Under the pieces are notes generated by a model. The model saw only the letters and a program-made list of their open reading frames with translations. It did no database searches and was not told the DNA's origin. Of a stretch of 64,000 nt of DNA, positions 46,989 to 56,060 are shown piece after piece. Each line of letters begins with the position of its first letter. The first letter of the stretch is position 1. The DNA comes from Herminiimonas sp. KBW02 (GTDB lineage Bacteria; Pseudomonadota; Gammaproteobacteria; Burkholderiales; Burkholderiaceae_D). The translations under genes and the position numbers were made by a program. The stretch covers positions 1 to 64,000 of the forward strand of contig NZ_QAJP01000001.1 in assembly GCF_003852535.1 (NCBI RefSeq), in the 5' to 3' direction.

Positions 46989-48011
46989 ATGCCTGAAGAG
47001 AAACTGGACTGGCCGGCGATACGCGACGCAGCTCGCAGGCTGGAGCAGGGCGAGCTGGTCGCATTCCCTACCGAGACTGTTTACGGTCTCGGTGCGGATG
47101 CAGAAAACCCGGCCGCGGTAGCGAATATCTATGCGGCCAAAGGTCGCCCGTCGAACCATCCCGTCATTGTGCACCTGGCACCGGAAGCTGACCTGAGTTA
47201 TTGGGCGCAGTCGGTGTCGTCTGATGCACAGAAACTGATCGGGGCCTTCTGGCCTGGTCCGCTCACCCTTATCCTGAAACGCGCTGCTCATATTCCGGAC
47301 ACCGTATCGGGTGGACAGGATTCGATCGGTTTGCGTTGCCCGTCACATCCGGTGGCGCAGGCTTTGCTGCGTACCTTCAAGGATGGCAAGGGCGGCGTCG
47401 CTGCCCCTTCGGCAAATAAATTCGGTCACGTTAGTCCGACTACCGCAGAGCATGTGCGTAATGAGTTCGGTAATGATGCAAATAGCTTGCTGACTTGCAT
47501 ACTGGACGGTGGACAAAGCGATGTCGGTATCGAATCGACTATCGTTGATATGTCGCGTGGTCATGCGGTGCTGCTGCGCCCAGGACATATCAGTGCGGCG
47601 CAAATTGCAGAAGTCATCGGGTCTGTACCTGCGTTGCCGGATCAGGGGGCACCACGTGCTTCCGGCACGCTGGAAGCGCATTACGCGCCGCGTACGCCGG
47701 TTGTGCTGGTGGATGGCGAGCATTTGCTGGCAGTCGTGCAAAAGTTGATTACGCGCGGCCGCAGTGTCGCCATGATGCAGCATGCCGCAGATGCGATTCC
47801 ACCAGTTGCCGCCAATATGCGCTTACCGAATACACCGGGTGATTATGCCCACGATTTGTACGCAGCACTGCGTGCGATGGATGAGGTGCATGCCGATGTG
47901 ATCATTGTGCAGACGCCACCGGCGGACGCTGCATGGAGCGGGGTCAATGACAGATTGCGCCGTGCTGCGCATGATTCGCTCGGCGTCCTGCAGCAGTTAT
48001 CGCAAGATTAA
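46989..48011 (+). CDS. L-threonylcarbamoyladenylate synthase, Sua5 type
   Basis: 340 residues. Makes threonylcarbamoyl-AMP from Thr, bicarbonate and ATP for tRNA t6A37. The TsaC core carries LVAFPTETVYGLGADAENPAAVANIYAAKGRPSNHPVIVHL in pieces, with KGRP and the substrate loop, then SIGLRCPSHP and APSANKFGHVSPTTAEHV. The extra 130 residues are the C-terminal Sua5 domain, so this is the long form. Starts 20 bases after purK. tcdA, another t6A gene, is 3 kb further on. Confidence 0.93.
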   Translation: MPEEKLDWPAIRDAARRLEQGELVAFPTETVYGLGADAENPAAVANIYAAKGRPSNHPVIVHLAPEADLSYWAQSVSSDAQKLIGAFWPGPLTLILKRAAHIPDTVSGGQDSIGLRCPSHPVAQALLRTFKDGKGGVAAPSANKFGHVSPTTAEHVRNEFGNDANSLLTCILDGGQSDVGIESTIVDMSRGHAVLLRPGHISAAQIAEVIGSVPALPDQGAPRASGTLEAHYAPRTPVVLVDGEHLLAVVQKLITRGRSVAMMQHAADAIPPVAANMRLPNTPGDYAHDLYAALRAMDEVHADVIIVQTPPADAAWSGVNDRLRRAAHDSLGVLQQLSQD

Positions 48012-48038
48012 TGAAACAGGACTAAAGCAGCAGTAGCG

Positions 48039-48539
48039 TTATTCCGACAGGAAGCGCCCGCCGTGGAATACCAATGGCGCTTGTGCGCGTACATCACAGC
48101 ATTCCACTTCGCCGACAAAGATAACGTGATCGCCTTCCGGGTAACGGCTGCGGTTATGGCATTCAAACCAGGCCGAGACACCGGCCAGGATAGGCAGGCC
48201 GGTAGGTGATAGTGTGTAATCCACTCCTGCGAAGCGGTCATCGCTGGGTTTGGCAAATTTCATCGCCAGTTCAGCCTGATCGGCCGCCAGGACGTTAATC
48301 ACGTAGTGCGAGTTACCGCTGAATACCGGCATGCTTTTGGCAGCCTGGTTGAGGCTCCACAATACCAGCGGCGGATTGAGCGAGACGGAATTGAAGGAGC
48401 TGGCAGTCAGGCCGAGAAAGCTATCGTCAGCCAGACGGGTCGTGATAATCGTCACGCCAGTGGCAAATTGCGAGAGCGCATCACGGAAGTGGCGCGCATC
48501 CATCACGGGTGCAGCCTTAGGTGAAGAAGAAATAGACAT
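48039..48539 (-). CDS. Flavin reductase-like protein
   Basis: 166 residues. Contains the flavin reductase-like domain: RDALSQFATGVTIITTRLAD, LGLTASSFNSVSLNPPLVLW and NVLAADQAELAMKFAKPSDDRFAGV, then the C-terminal FVGEVECCDVRAQAPLVFHGG. It probably reduces FMN or supplies reduced flavin to a monooxygenase. No partner oxygenase is adjacent, so its role is open. It lies convergent to the Sua5 gene. Confidence 0.88.
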   Translation of the reverse strand: MSISSSPKAAPVMDARHFRDALSQFATGVTIITTRLADDSFLGLTASSFNSVSLNPPLVLWSLNQAAKSMPVFSGNSHYVINVLAADQAELAMKFAKPSDDRFAGVDYTLSPTGLPILAGVSAWFECHNRSRYPEGDHVIFVGEVECCDVRAQAPLVFHGGRFLSE

Positions 48540-48650
48540 CGATGTTCCATGAAATTTCGTTCATTATGCCGAAAAAGGAAGTGACATGGCAAAACGCCTC
48601 ACGTTGCATAGGGCTTTTTCATAAAATGATGTCGGAGGAGACCCCTGTAT

Positions 48651-49277
48651 ATGACCCTGTTTGAATTCCTGCGTGCCCGTGCGAAAACGCATACCGGCAT
48701 TATTGTTTCACGCTCCAGCCGGCGTCTGGTGAGTTGGCGCAAGTTCTGGTCGCGTATCGAGCGTGGTACCGCGCGCCTGCAGGGTGAGTGGGACGTCAAG
48801 GCAGGCGATACCGTCGCGTATTGGGGTCGGGGCCATCAGGATGCGCTGATGCTGTATATCGCTGCTGCACGCTGTGGTGCACGCTTGCTGCCCCTGGAGC
48901 ACGCATCCTTACAGCAGGCCAGTGCGACTATCCTGCGTGATATTCCGGTCAAGATTTTGTTGCACGACGATGAACTCAGCTTTGCGCAGCCACCTGCGGT
49001 TCCGGTTATCACCAACCTGTCGTCGCTGATCGCTACCCGCAGTTATCATGCGCCGGTAGTGACGGAGGACGTGCAGCTGCCCAGCCTGATTACTTTGTTT
49101 CGTGATGCAAATGGGCGCTTCCGCACAGAGGAACATAGCCTGCAGCAACTATCATCAATGACCACCACACCAGTGACTCAAGAGTTCAGGGTGGGGGCAG
49201 CGCTGTTTGATAATGATGTATTCGCACCACAGGTTTTATCGACGTTGACAGCTGGTGGCACCATTATCTTTCGTTGA
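48651..49277 (+). CDS. Stand-alone N-terminal part of an AMP-binding enzyme
   Basis: 208 residues. It resembles the first third of acyl-CoA synthetases: SWRKFWSRIERGTARLQGEWDVKAGDTVAYWGRGHQDALMLYIAAARCGARLLPLE shows the family opening, including the GDTVAYWGRG equivalent. It ends soon after and lacks the P-loop-like YTSGTTG, the ADP-binding region and the catalytic Lys domain, so it cannot adenylate alone. It could be a remnant or an accessory protein that binds ligands. A decent ribosome site (GGAGGAG) and good coding character argue that it is expressed. No downstream fragments of the rest are seen before msrA. Confidence 0.6.
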   Translation: MTLFEFLRARAKTHTGIIVSRSSRRLVSWRKFWSRIERGTARLQGEWDVKAGDTVAYWGRGHQDALMLYIAAARCGARLLPLEHASLQQASATILRDIPVKILLHDDELSFAQPPAVPVITNLSSLIATRSYHAPVVTEDVQLPSLITLFRDANGRFRTEEHSLQQLSSMTTTPVTQEFRVGAALFDNDVFAPQVLSTLTAGGTIIFR

Positions 49278-49427
49278 AATTCCGGCTGAAATTCCGCGCC
49301 AAATCCCCATATAAGGGGCGATAGGCAACTATTTGCCTGCGATATGCCCGGTGATTAGTCTCAAATTTGGTAGGCAGGCTGCAACAGTTGCGCTACAGTC
49401 ACAGGCATACATGAAGGGAGTCTATGA

Positions 49428-49967
49428 ATGGCAATGGAAATCGCAACTCTGGGCGGTGGGTGTTTTTGGTGCACCGAGGCTGTCTTCCAGCAGCTTAAAG
49501 GCGTGCAGGCGGTTGAATCCGGTTATACCGGTGGTCACGTCGAGAATCCGGTGTATGAGCAGATCTGCGAAGGCACGACCGGCCATGCTGAAGTCGTACG
49601 CCTGACCTTCGATCCAGCGGTCGTCAGCTACCGAGAAATTCTCGAAGTCTTCTTCACCATCCACGATCCGACTACACTGAATCGCCAGGGTAATGATGTC
49701 GGCACCCAATATCGCTCGGTGATTTATTTCCACTCACCGGAACAACAGGATACGGCCAAGCATGTCATTTCCGAAATGGCGAATGTGTGGGATGCACCTA
49801 TCGTCACTGAACTGAGTCCGGCCGAGACTTATTACAAGGCGGAAAATTATCATCAAAACTATTTCCGCATGAACCCGATGCAAGGCTATTGCGCTTTCAT
49901 CGTGGCACCCAAGGTTTCCAAGTTCAGGAAAACATTCAGCGAAAAAATCCGCGGAGATATGCGGTAA
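49428..49967 (+). CDS. msrA: Peptide methionine-S-sulfoxide reductase MsrA
   Basis: 179 residues. Reduces methionine S-sulfoxide in oxidised proteins. Catalytic Cys in LGGGCFWCTEAVFQQ, with the expected resolving Cys later (GYCAFIV), plus GYTGGHVENPVYEQIC, TTGHAEVVRLTFDP and NDVGTQYRSVIYF. The ribosome site GGGAG lies seven bases before ATG 49428; the internal ATG at 49434 is an alternative. Confidence 0.96.
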   Translation: MAMEIATLGGGCFWCTEAVFQQLKGVQAVESGYTGGHVENPVYEQICEGTTGHAEVVRLTFDPAVVSYREILEVFFTIHDPTTLNRQGNDVGTQYRSVIYFHSPEQQDTAKHVISEMANVWDAPIVTELSPAETYYKAENYHQNYFRMNPMQGYCAFIVAPKVSKFRKTFSEKIRGDMR

Positions 49968-49997
49968 GTCGCTGATCTCAGGCAGGAGGGCCGCATC

Positions 49998-51050
49998 ATG
50001 CATATTGAAGAGTCAGTCAAACTGGATTTCAAGGATGTGCTGATACGGCCCAAACGCTCCACGCTGACATCGCGTCTCGATGTCGATATCTCGCGTGAAT
50101 TCATCTTCCGCAATTCACACAATACCTATCGCGGTATCCCCATCATTGCTTCGAATATGGATAGCACCGGCACCATGGCGATGGCGCAGGCCTTGTCCGG
50201 TCATGGCCTGTCGGTGGCCTTGCACAAGCATTATTCGGCCGATGAACTGGCCGACTTCTTCCTGATGCGGCACGGTAAAGGCATACCTGCATCGGGTGCG
50301 TTTTATTCGATGGGCATCAGCCAGCCTGATTTTGAAAAGTTGAATGTCGTCATGGCACGCACCGGCGACACACTGGAGTATGTATGCATAGACGTCGCGA
50401 ATGGCTATACCGAGGGCTTCATCAACTTCGTCAAGAAGGTGCGCAAGGCTTATCCGCAGCTGACCATCATGGCTGGCAATGTGGTGACAGGTGATATCAC
50501 TGAGGAATTGATTCTGGCCGGGGCTGATATCGTCAAGGTTGGCATAGGGCCGGGTTCGGTATGTACGACGCGCAAAATGACGGGTGTTGGCTATCCGCAG
50601 TTATCGGCGGTAATTGAATGCGCCGATGCGGCGCATGGACTGGGTGGTCAGATTTGTGCCGATGGCGGTTGTTCGGTGCCGGGTGACCTGGCCAAGGCTT
50701 TCGGTGGTGGCGCAGACTTCGTGATGCTGGGTGGCATGCTGGCCGGGCATGATGAAAGTGCAGGTGAATTGATAGAACGCGACGGCAAGAAATTCAAACG
50801 CTTTTACGGCATGAGCAGTCGTACCGCGATGGAAAAATATGCGGGCGGCGTCGCCGAGTATCGTGCGGCAGAAGGCAAGGATGTGCTGATCGATTATCGC
50901 GGACCGGTCGCCGATACGCTGCAGGATATCCTCGGTGGTGTACGTTCAGCTTGTACCTATGTGGGTGCGCACAAGCTGAAGGAACTGACCAAGCGAACGA
51001 CCTTTGTACGCGTGACGCAGCAGTTGAACGAGGTGTTTGGCAAGTCCTGA
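49998..51050 (+). CDS. guaC: GMP reductase
   Basis: Converts GMP to IMP with NADPH, recycling purines. 350 residues with GGAGGG before the ATG. It has the IMPDH/GMPR barrel, with the catalytic Cys in [19 protein letters not shown] and the phosphate-binding region [29 protein letters not shown]. No CBS domains, so it is GMP reductase rather than IMPDH. The N-terminal [16 protein letters not shown] is typical. It is 30 bases after msrA, possibly co-transcribed. Confidence 0.94.
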   Translation: MHIEESVKLDFKDVLIRPKRSTLTSRLDVDISREFIFRNSHNTYRGIPIIASNMDSTGTMAMAQALSGHGLSVALHKHYSADELADFFLMRHGKGIPASGAFYSMGISQPDFEKLNVVMARTGDTLEYVCIDVANGYTEGFINFVKKVRKAYPQLTIMAGNVVTGDITEELILAGADIVKVGIGPGSVCTTRKMTGVGYPQLSAVIECADAAHGLGGQICADGGCSVPGDLAKAFGGGADFVMLGGMLAGHDESAGELIERDGKKFKRFYGMSSRTAMEKYAGGVAEYRAAEGKDVLIDYRGPVADTLQDILGGVRSACTYVGAHKLKELTKRTTFVRVTQQLNEVFGKS

Positions 51051-51060
51051 GCTGACAGGC

Positions 51061-51894
51061 TCAGACAGCAGGCTGTTCTGCTGCTTCTGCCAGTTTGCGC
51101 AAGACATGGGCCGCGGCGACCAGACCGAACGAAGCCGTTACCACCATCGCAGAGCCGAAGCCGGCGCAGTTCAAACCGGTAATGCCGCTTTGCTCGTCGC
51201 CATCAACCGCACATACTTCTGCCGTTTCCGGAAAGCGCAGTGGCTCACTGGAAAACACGGCATCAATACCAAATTTGTTCTTGGTCCCGCGCGGGAAGCC
51301 GTGTTCGGCACGCAGGCGTTTGCGAACCTTGGCCAGCAAAGGTTCCTGTTCGGTGCGGCATAAATCCAGTACTTCGATGCGGGTCGGATCGATCTGACCA
51401 CCGGCACTGCCTATCGTCACCAGCTTCAGGCCGTGTTTGCGGCAGTAAGCGATCAGCGCGGTTTTGGCGCGTACATTATCGATCGCATCAATGATGTAGT
51501 CGTAGTGACGTGCACCTATCATTTCTTCCAGATTGTCTGCGGTGAGAAAGTCTTCTATCTCGGTGACCACGCAGTAAGGATTGATTTGCGCGATGCGTTC
51601 CGACAGCGCGGTGACCTTGGCTTTGCCGAGCGTGTCGGTCAGTGCATGGATTTGCCGGTTGATATTGGATTCCGCCAGGTTATCCAGATCTATCATGGTG
51701 ATCTTGCCGATCGCGCTGCGGGCCAGCGCTTCGACCACCCAGGAGCCGACACCGCCGACGCCGATGACGCATACATGGGCAGTACGGAAGCGTTCCAGCG
51801 CGGCGCTGCCATACAGGCGCGCAATGCCGCCGAAGCGACGGTCAAAATCGATATCGGGTACGGCGGTAAGAGTAGGGGCTGCATTTGAAGTCAT
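51061..51894 (-). CDS. tcdA: tRNA threonylcarbamoyladenosine dehydratase (TcdA)
   Basis: 277 residues. E1-like, ATP-dependent enzyme that converts t6A to cyclic t6A. Rossmann motif CVIGVGGVGSWVVEALAR near residue 42, then MIDLDNLAESNINRQIHAL, VTALSERIAQINP and the catalytic region DYIIDAIDNVRAKTALIAYC. The Sua5 gene 3 kb to the left supplies the t6A substrate pathway. It converges on guaC, stops ten bases apart. Confidence 0.92.
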   Translation of the reverse strand: MTSNAAPTLTAVPDIDFDRRFGGIARLYGSAALERFRTAHVCVIGVGGVGSWVVEALARSAIGKITMIDLDNLAESNINRQIHALTDTLGKAKVTALSERIAQINPYCVVTEIEDFLTADNLEEMIGARHYDYIIDAIDNVRAKTALIAYCRKHGLKLVTIGSAGGQIDPTRIEVLDLCRTEQEPLLAKVRKRLRAEHGFPRGTKNKFGIDAVFSSEPLRFPETAEVCAVDGDEQSGITGLNCAGFGSAMVVTASFGLVAAAHVLRKLAEAAEQPAV

Positions 51895-52135
51895 GCCGCC
51901 ATTTTAACGGAGGACGGCCTGACTTTTTTGTTTGATGATGCTTAGGCAAGCGCTGGAGGCGTTGTTATTGTTGTCTATGCAAGGAAATGCTTGCGTTGGA
52001 TCAAAGAGATGGGCGCTGACTCCGGTTAAGGTAGCTGCAGGGACAGGAAATGCGCGCTGTCTTACAATGCATGACTAACATGCATGCCATAGCGTTATGC
52101 AGCACTTTGTATCTGGAGAATCAGGAGAAAGAAGT

Positions 52136-52771
52136 ATGTCGATTGCAGATATCCGTACCGATTACACGCAGGCAGCCTTGTCGGAGCTGGATACAGATCC
52201 GGACCCGGTTGCGCAGTTTGCCAAATGGTTTGATGAAGCCTTGCGGGCGGAAGTGCCGGAGCCGAATGCAATGAGTGTCGCTACGGTGGCGGCCAATGGG
52301 CGTCCGTCGTCGCGTATTTTGCTGATCAAGGATTTCGATCAGCGCGGTTTTACCTGGTTCACCAATTACGACAGTCGCAAAGGTCGGGAGCTGGCGCAGA
52401 ACCCCCATGCAGCTTTGCTGTTCCACTGGATACCGCTGGAGCGGGAAGTGCGGATAGAAGGCAAGGTAGAGCGCGTCAGCGCGGCCGAGAGCGAACAGTA
52501 TTTCCAGAGTCGCCCGGTCAAGAGTCGCTTAAGCGCATTGGCTTCATCACAAAGCCAGCCGGTAGCTGATCGTGCGGCATTGGAAGCGCAGTATGCTGAG
52601 GTGGAGGCGCAGTTTGGTCAACATCCGCCACGGCCTGAACATTGGGGCGGTTATCGTTTGAAACCGGATTACATCGAGTTTTGGCAAGGCCGTGCCTCGC
52701 GCCTGCATGACCGTATCGTCTATGCGCTGGATCAAGACGGCAAGTGGCAACGGCATCGTTTGCAGCCGTAA
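52136..52771 (+). CDS. pdxH: Pyridoxamine 5'-phosphate oxidase
   Basis: 211 residues from ATG 52136 with AGGAGA nine bases upstream. Oxidises PNP or PMP to PLP, using FMN. Motifs include [50 protein letters not shown], with the FMN contacts, [19 protein letters not shown] and the C-terminal [25 protein letters not shown]. No neighbours share its pathway. Confidence 0.96.
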   Translation: MSIADIRTDYTQAALSELDTDPDPVAQFAKWFDEALRAEVPEPNAMSVATVAANGRPSSRILLIKDFDQRGFTWFTNYDSRKGRELAQNPHAALLFHWIPLEREVRIEGKVERVSAAESEQYFQSRPVKSRLSALASSQSQPVADRAALEAQYAEVEAQFGQHPPRPEHWGGYRLKPDYIEFWQGRASRLHDRIVYALDQDGKWQRHRLQP

Positions 52772-52791
52772 TTCAGTCTGTTGTCACCAAA

Positions 52792-52827
52792 CAAAAAGCC
52801 GCTGTCCTGAGGAAGCGGCTTTTTGTT
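52792..52827. terminator. Bidirectional intrinsic terminator (pdxH / ArnT-like gene)
   Basis: Stem CAAAAAGCCGCT / AGCGGCTTTTTG, ten-base loop, between convergent stops at 52771 and 52843. Confidence 0.88.
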
Positions 52828-52842
52828 TGTTCAGAGACGGTA

Positions 52843-54435
52843 TTACTTCGCGTCTTTAATATCCTTGCAGCTGGCTTGCGGCGGGATGATGCCCCACTCG
52901 ACGACTACGGTAGGGCCGCCGGCTTTCTTGGTCCACGGGATTTCCAGCGTGCCGTGTTCGGTAGATTGCGCCATCAGCGCAATCACGTCGATGCCGATGT
53001 CATCAGGATTGACTTCGCTGCGGTTGATCGCCACCAGCATCCCGCATTTCTCGGCTTTTTCTTCATTGACCCACGGTGCCTTGTGGAAGTCGCCATCGAT
53101 GAATACCTGTACTTGCGGGCCGATATGGGTCGCGATATTGCCGCCCAGCCAGGTGTCGGAGGCGACAAGCGTCAATGGTGTCTGCATATGGGCTTGCCAT
53201 TGCGCATGCACCTGACGGGCAACTTCAGCACCCGGGAAAGTAGCGCGGCTGGCACGGCCGGATTTGTCCGCCAGCGGGCCGCGCGCCAGGCCATAGCCGA
53301 CCGAGCCGAGTATCTGGAACAGGACGACGATGATGATGGTTTTGCGCAGCAGCGCAGCATCGTTACCGGCACGGAAGACCCAGAACGAAAAGAAGCCGAA
53401 CAGGACGAAGAAGGTGGTTGCCCAGTGCGCTGCCAGCGGTACTTTCATCGCTCCTGCCACCAGCAGCGTCAGCACCAGTGGTGCCAGGCCGATGAAGAGC
53501 AGGAAGAAGCGATCCGACGCCGCCAGTTCACTGGCGATTTTGGCCGGACGGGCAGATTTCGGCGTGAGTTTATATTGGCGACCGGCCCAGAAGGCGATCA
53601 CGGCAATTGCCAGGATCATGGCGGCGATACGTCCCAGATTGGTCACCAGGAAACCGGACAAGTCTTTGATTTCCAGCCAATACGTTGCCAGCGGTACCAT
53701 TTCGCTGCCAGCGTAGGCTATCGGGCCAGCGGCTTGCTGTTTCAGCCACATCAAGTGCGGCGCGACCATTACCAGCAGGATGACAGTTGCAAGCAAAATG
53801 CCTTTCCAGGTTTGCGCACGCAGCAGCTTACCGGTCACCAGCAGGTACAGGAAGAAGGCGGCGAACTGGATCAGCGCGCTGTATTTGGTCAGGAAGGCGC
53901 AACCGCAGAAGAAGCCGAGCGCAGCCCAGGCACGCATGCTGTCATAGCGGGTAGCGCGGTAAAACATCCAGATCGCACCGGCTACCGCCCACAGTTGCAT
54001 CGTATTGTGGTTATTCATGACGCCGCGTACGGTGAAGTAGGCGACCAGCGAAACCAGCAAAGTCGCGACCAGGGCGCGGCTTTGCGTCGTCATTTCACAA
54101 CCGAGTTTCCAGACCAGCCAGAGTGTCAGGATGACGCTTAACTGGCCTGTGAAGAAGGTCAGCCAGACCGGACGACCAAAAATCGAGACCAGTCCATACA
54201 AGATCCAGGTCGGCAGTGGCGGGTGTTTGTAGTAGCCCCATTCCAGTCCGCTGGCCCAGACCAGCTCTTCCATATTGTCCCAGTCGGGCGCGCGGTGGCT
54301 GATACCGGTGAAAACGCTCCATAACACCAGGTGCAGCAGCAACAGGACGATGACCAGTGGCACCAGATTGGATGAATTCAGCGAAAATAGCCGATTGTTT
54401 TGATTGGGCGGGGAAACTGGTGGGGTTGGCATCAT
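52843..54435 (-). CDS. ArnT-like GT39 membrane glycosyltransferase
   Basis: 530 residues. About a dozen transmembrane helices and a periplasmic C-terminal domain. The first periplasmic loop carries the GT-C motif region DWDNMEELVWASGLEWGYYKHPPLPTW in pieces (Asp/Glu and the HPP element). The ArnT family moves an amino sugar from undecaprenyl phosphate to lipid A phosphates. Compared with ArnT proper, the C-terminal domain is shorter. Divergent from a GT2 gene, 193 bases away, with a shared AT-rich gap. In Bordetella the LgmB protein and in Francisella FlmK have this role, in comparable company. No lipid A modification is shown here. Confidence 0.8.
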   Translation of the reverse strand: MMPTPPVSPPNQNNRLFSLNSSNLVPLVIVLLLLHLVLWSVFTGISHRAPDWDNMEELVWASGLEWGYYKHPPLPTWILYGLVSIFGRPVWLTFFTGQLSVILTLWLVWKLGCEMTTQSRALVATLLVSLVAYFTVRGVMNNHNTMQLWAVAGAIWMFYRATRYDSMRAWAALGFFCGCAFLTKYSALIQFAAFFLYLLVTGKLLRAQTWKGILLATVILLVMVAPHLMWLKQQAAGPIAYAGSEMVPLATYWLEIKDLSGFLVTNLGRIAAMILAIAVIAFWAGRQYKLTPKSARPAKIASELAASDRFFLLFIGLAPLVLTLLVAGAMKVPLAAHWATTFFVLFGFFSFWVFRAGNDAALLRKTIIIVVLFQILGSVGYGLARGPLADKSGRASRATFPGAEVARQVHAQWQAHMQTPLTLVASDTWLGGNIATHIGPQVQVFIDGDFHKAPWVNEEKAEKCGMLVAINRSEVNPDDIGIDVIALMAQSTEHGTLEIPWTKKAGGPTVVVEWGIIPPQASCKDIKDAK

Positions 54436-54628
54436 CGTCGTGAAAAAAGGAAAAGATGAATATCTGGCGTGGAAACAGGCTTAGTTTCGCAATTGCATAT
54501 AGTGGTGGTGAATTATAATCGTTGCCAAGAAACGCTTTGCACTCATTTTTCTCTGAAAACATGCATATTTCTCTGATTTTCGCAGAATTGGAAGAGGCTC
54601 TGCAATTGGCTCCCGAAAGGCTTTTTAC

Positions 54629-55645
54629 ATGTTGACAGTGCCAGCACTCCCGAAGAATCGCCCGGCTGATGCCCTGATTTCCTGTGTGATCCCGGCTTAT
54701 AACGAAGCTGCCCACCTGGCCGACTTTTTGCGCGATTTGCGCAAGACGCTGGCAGGCTTTGCTGTGCGCTATGAAATCATCGTCATTAACGACGGCAGCA
54801 GTGACAATACCGACGAGATCATGGCGTCGCTGTTGCATGAAGGCGGACTGCGCTACATCAGCTTCTCGCGCAATTTTGGCAAGGAAGCGGCGTTGTCGGC
54901 GGGTATCGATGCGGCACAGGGCGATGCGGTGATCCTGATGGATAGTGATTACCAGCACCCGCTTGAACTGCTGCCCGAAATGACGCGTTTGTGGCGCGAC
55001 GGTATCGACATGGTGTACGGCGTGATCAGCGATCGCAGCAATGAATCGTTGCTGAAACGCTGGGGCACGGGCATGTTTTATCACCTGATGGAGTCGGGTT
55101 CGCCGATTACGATCCCGCGCAACGCCGGTGACTTTCGTCTGATGGATAAGAAGGTAGTGGATGCCTTGCGTCAGCTACCCGAACGGAATCGCTTCATGAA
55201 GGGCTTGTACGCCTGGGTCGGTTTCAGCAGCATCGCCTTGCCGTTTGTGCCGGCAGATCGTGCGACCGGGGTGTCCAGTTTTAATTACCGCAGCCTGGGT
55301 CGTCTGGCGATGGCCGGGGTAACCGCGTTCACCACCTTGCCGCTACGGATCTGGAGCATGGTCGGTTTTGTGATTTCGATCATCGCGATCTTGTATGCGT
55401 TCTGGATCGCCGGTGAATCACTGTTGTTTGGTAATGATGTGCCGGGCTGGTCAACGCTGGCTGCCGGCCTGATGTTCTTCTCGGGCGTGCAACTGATTTC
55501 CATTGGCGTTTTGGGTGAGTATCTGGGGCGCGTGTATGACGAGGTCAAGAAACGCCCCTTGTACGTGGTTGCACATGACATTAATAACGGCCCTGCAACA
55601 ACTGCAAACAGCGCCAGCGATAAAGACACCACACCATGCGCCTGA
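54629..55645 (+). CDS. Polyprenyl-phosphate glycosyltransferase (GT2, ArnC/LgmA-like)
   Basis: 338 residues. GT2 catalytic domain: SCVIPAYNEAAHLADFL, EIIVINDGSSDNTDEI, and VILMDSDYQHPLELL with the DxD, then GDFRLMDKKVVDAL and RFMKGLYAWVGF. Two transmembrane helices near the C-terminus (IWSMVGFVISIIAILYAFWIA and LAAGLMFFSGVQLISIGVLGEYLGRVY) mark the DPM1/GtrB/ArnC type, which loads a sugar onto undecaprenyl phosphate. Overlaps the GtrA gene by ten bases. Confidence 0.88.
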   Translation: MLTVPALPKNRPADALISCVIPAYNEAAHLADFLRDLRKTLAGFAVRYEIIVINDGSSDNTDEIMASLLHEGGLRYISFSRNFGKEAALSAGIDAAQGDAVILMDSDYQHPLELLPEMTRLWRDGIDMVYGVISDRSNESLLKRWGTGMFYHLMESGSPITIPRNAGDFRLMDKKVVDALRQLPERNRFMKGLYAWVGFSSIALPFVPADRATGVSSFNYRSLGRLAMAGVTAFTTLPLRIWSMVGFVISIIAILYAFWIAGESLLFGNDVPGWSTLAAGLMFFSGVQLISIGVLGEYLGRVYDEVKKRPLYVVAHDINNGPATTANSASDKDTTPCA

Positions 55646-56046
55646 TGGAGTTGTTGCGGGTAATGCGTTTTGGCATCGTCGGTTTGACGGCGGCGGCAGT
55701 GCATTATTGGGTGGTCATCGGCCTGGTCGAGTTGCTGCATATTGCGCCCTTGCTGGCGAATGTCGGTGGCTTCATCGTCGCCTTCTGGGTCAGTTATTTC
55801 GGCCACCGGCACTGGACTTTTTCCGATGCGGTTGCCAGCCATGCAAATGGTGCCAGGCAATCGTTTATGCGTTTCCTGGCGGTGGCGGTGCTGGGCTTTT
55901 GCATGAATGAATTACTGTTTTATTTGTTGCTGCGTTATGCCGGTTTGCCTTATTACGTGGCGCTGGCTATCGTGGTATTCACGGTGGCAGTGATGACTTA
56001 TATCCTGAGCCGGCTGTGGGCGTTCCGCCATGCCGCACATACGTAA
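55636..56046 (+). CDS. GtrA-family membrane protein (flippase-like)
   Basis: 136 residues with about four transmembrane helices: MRFGIVGLTAAAVHYWVVIGL, LLANVGGFIVAFWVSYFGHR, FMRFLAVAVLGFCMNELLFYLLL and ALAIVVFTVAVMTYILSRLWAFR. The central RHWTFSDAVA is the GtrA signature. The family moves polyprenyl-linked sugars across the inner membrane. Starts ten bases before the GT2 stop and ends 14 bases before the deacetylase start. Confidence 0.9.
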   Translation: MRLMELLRVMRFGIVGLTAAAVHYWVVIGLVELLHIAPLLANVGGFIVAFWVSYFGHRHWTFSDAVASHANGARQSFMRFLAVAVLGFCMNELLFYLLLRYAGLPYYVALAIVVFTVAVMTYILSRLWAFRHAAHT

Positions 56047-56060
56047 GAAGTGATACGACC

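Noticed and set aside
52744-54141. A 465-codon plus-strand open frame opposite the ArnT-like gene
   Set aside because: It is highly Gln/Arg/Asp-rich, lacks any known motif and overlaps a clear membrane protein and a terminator.
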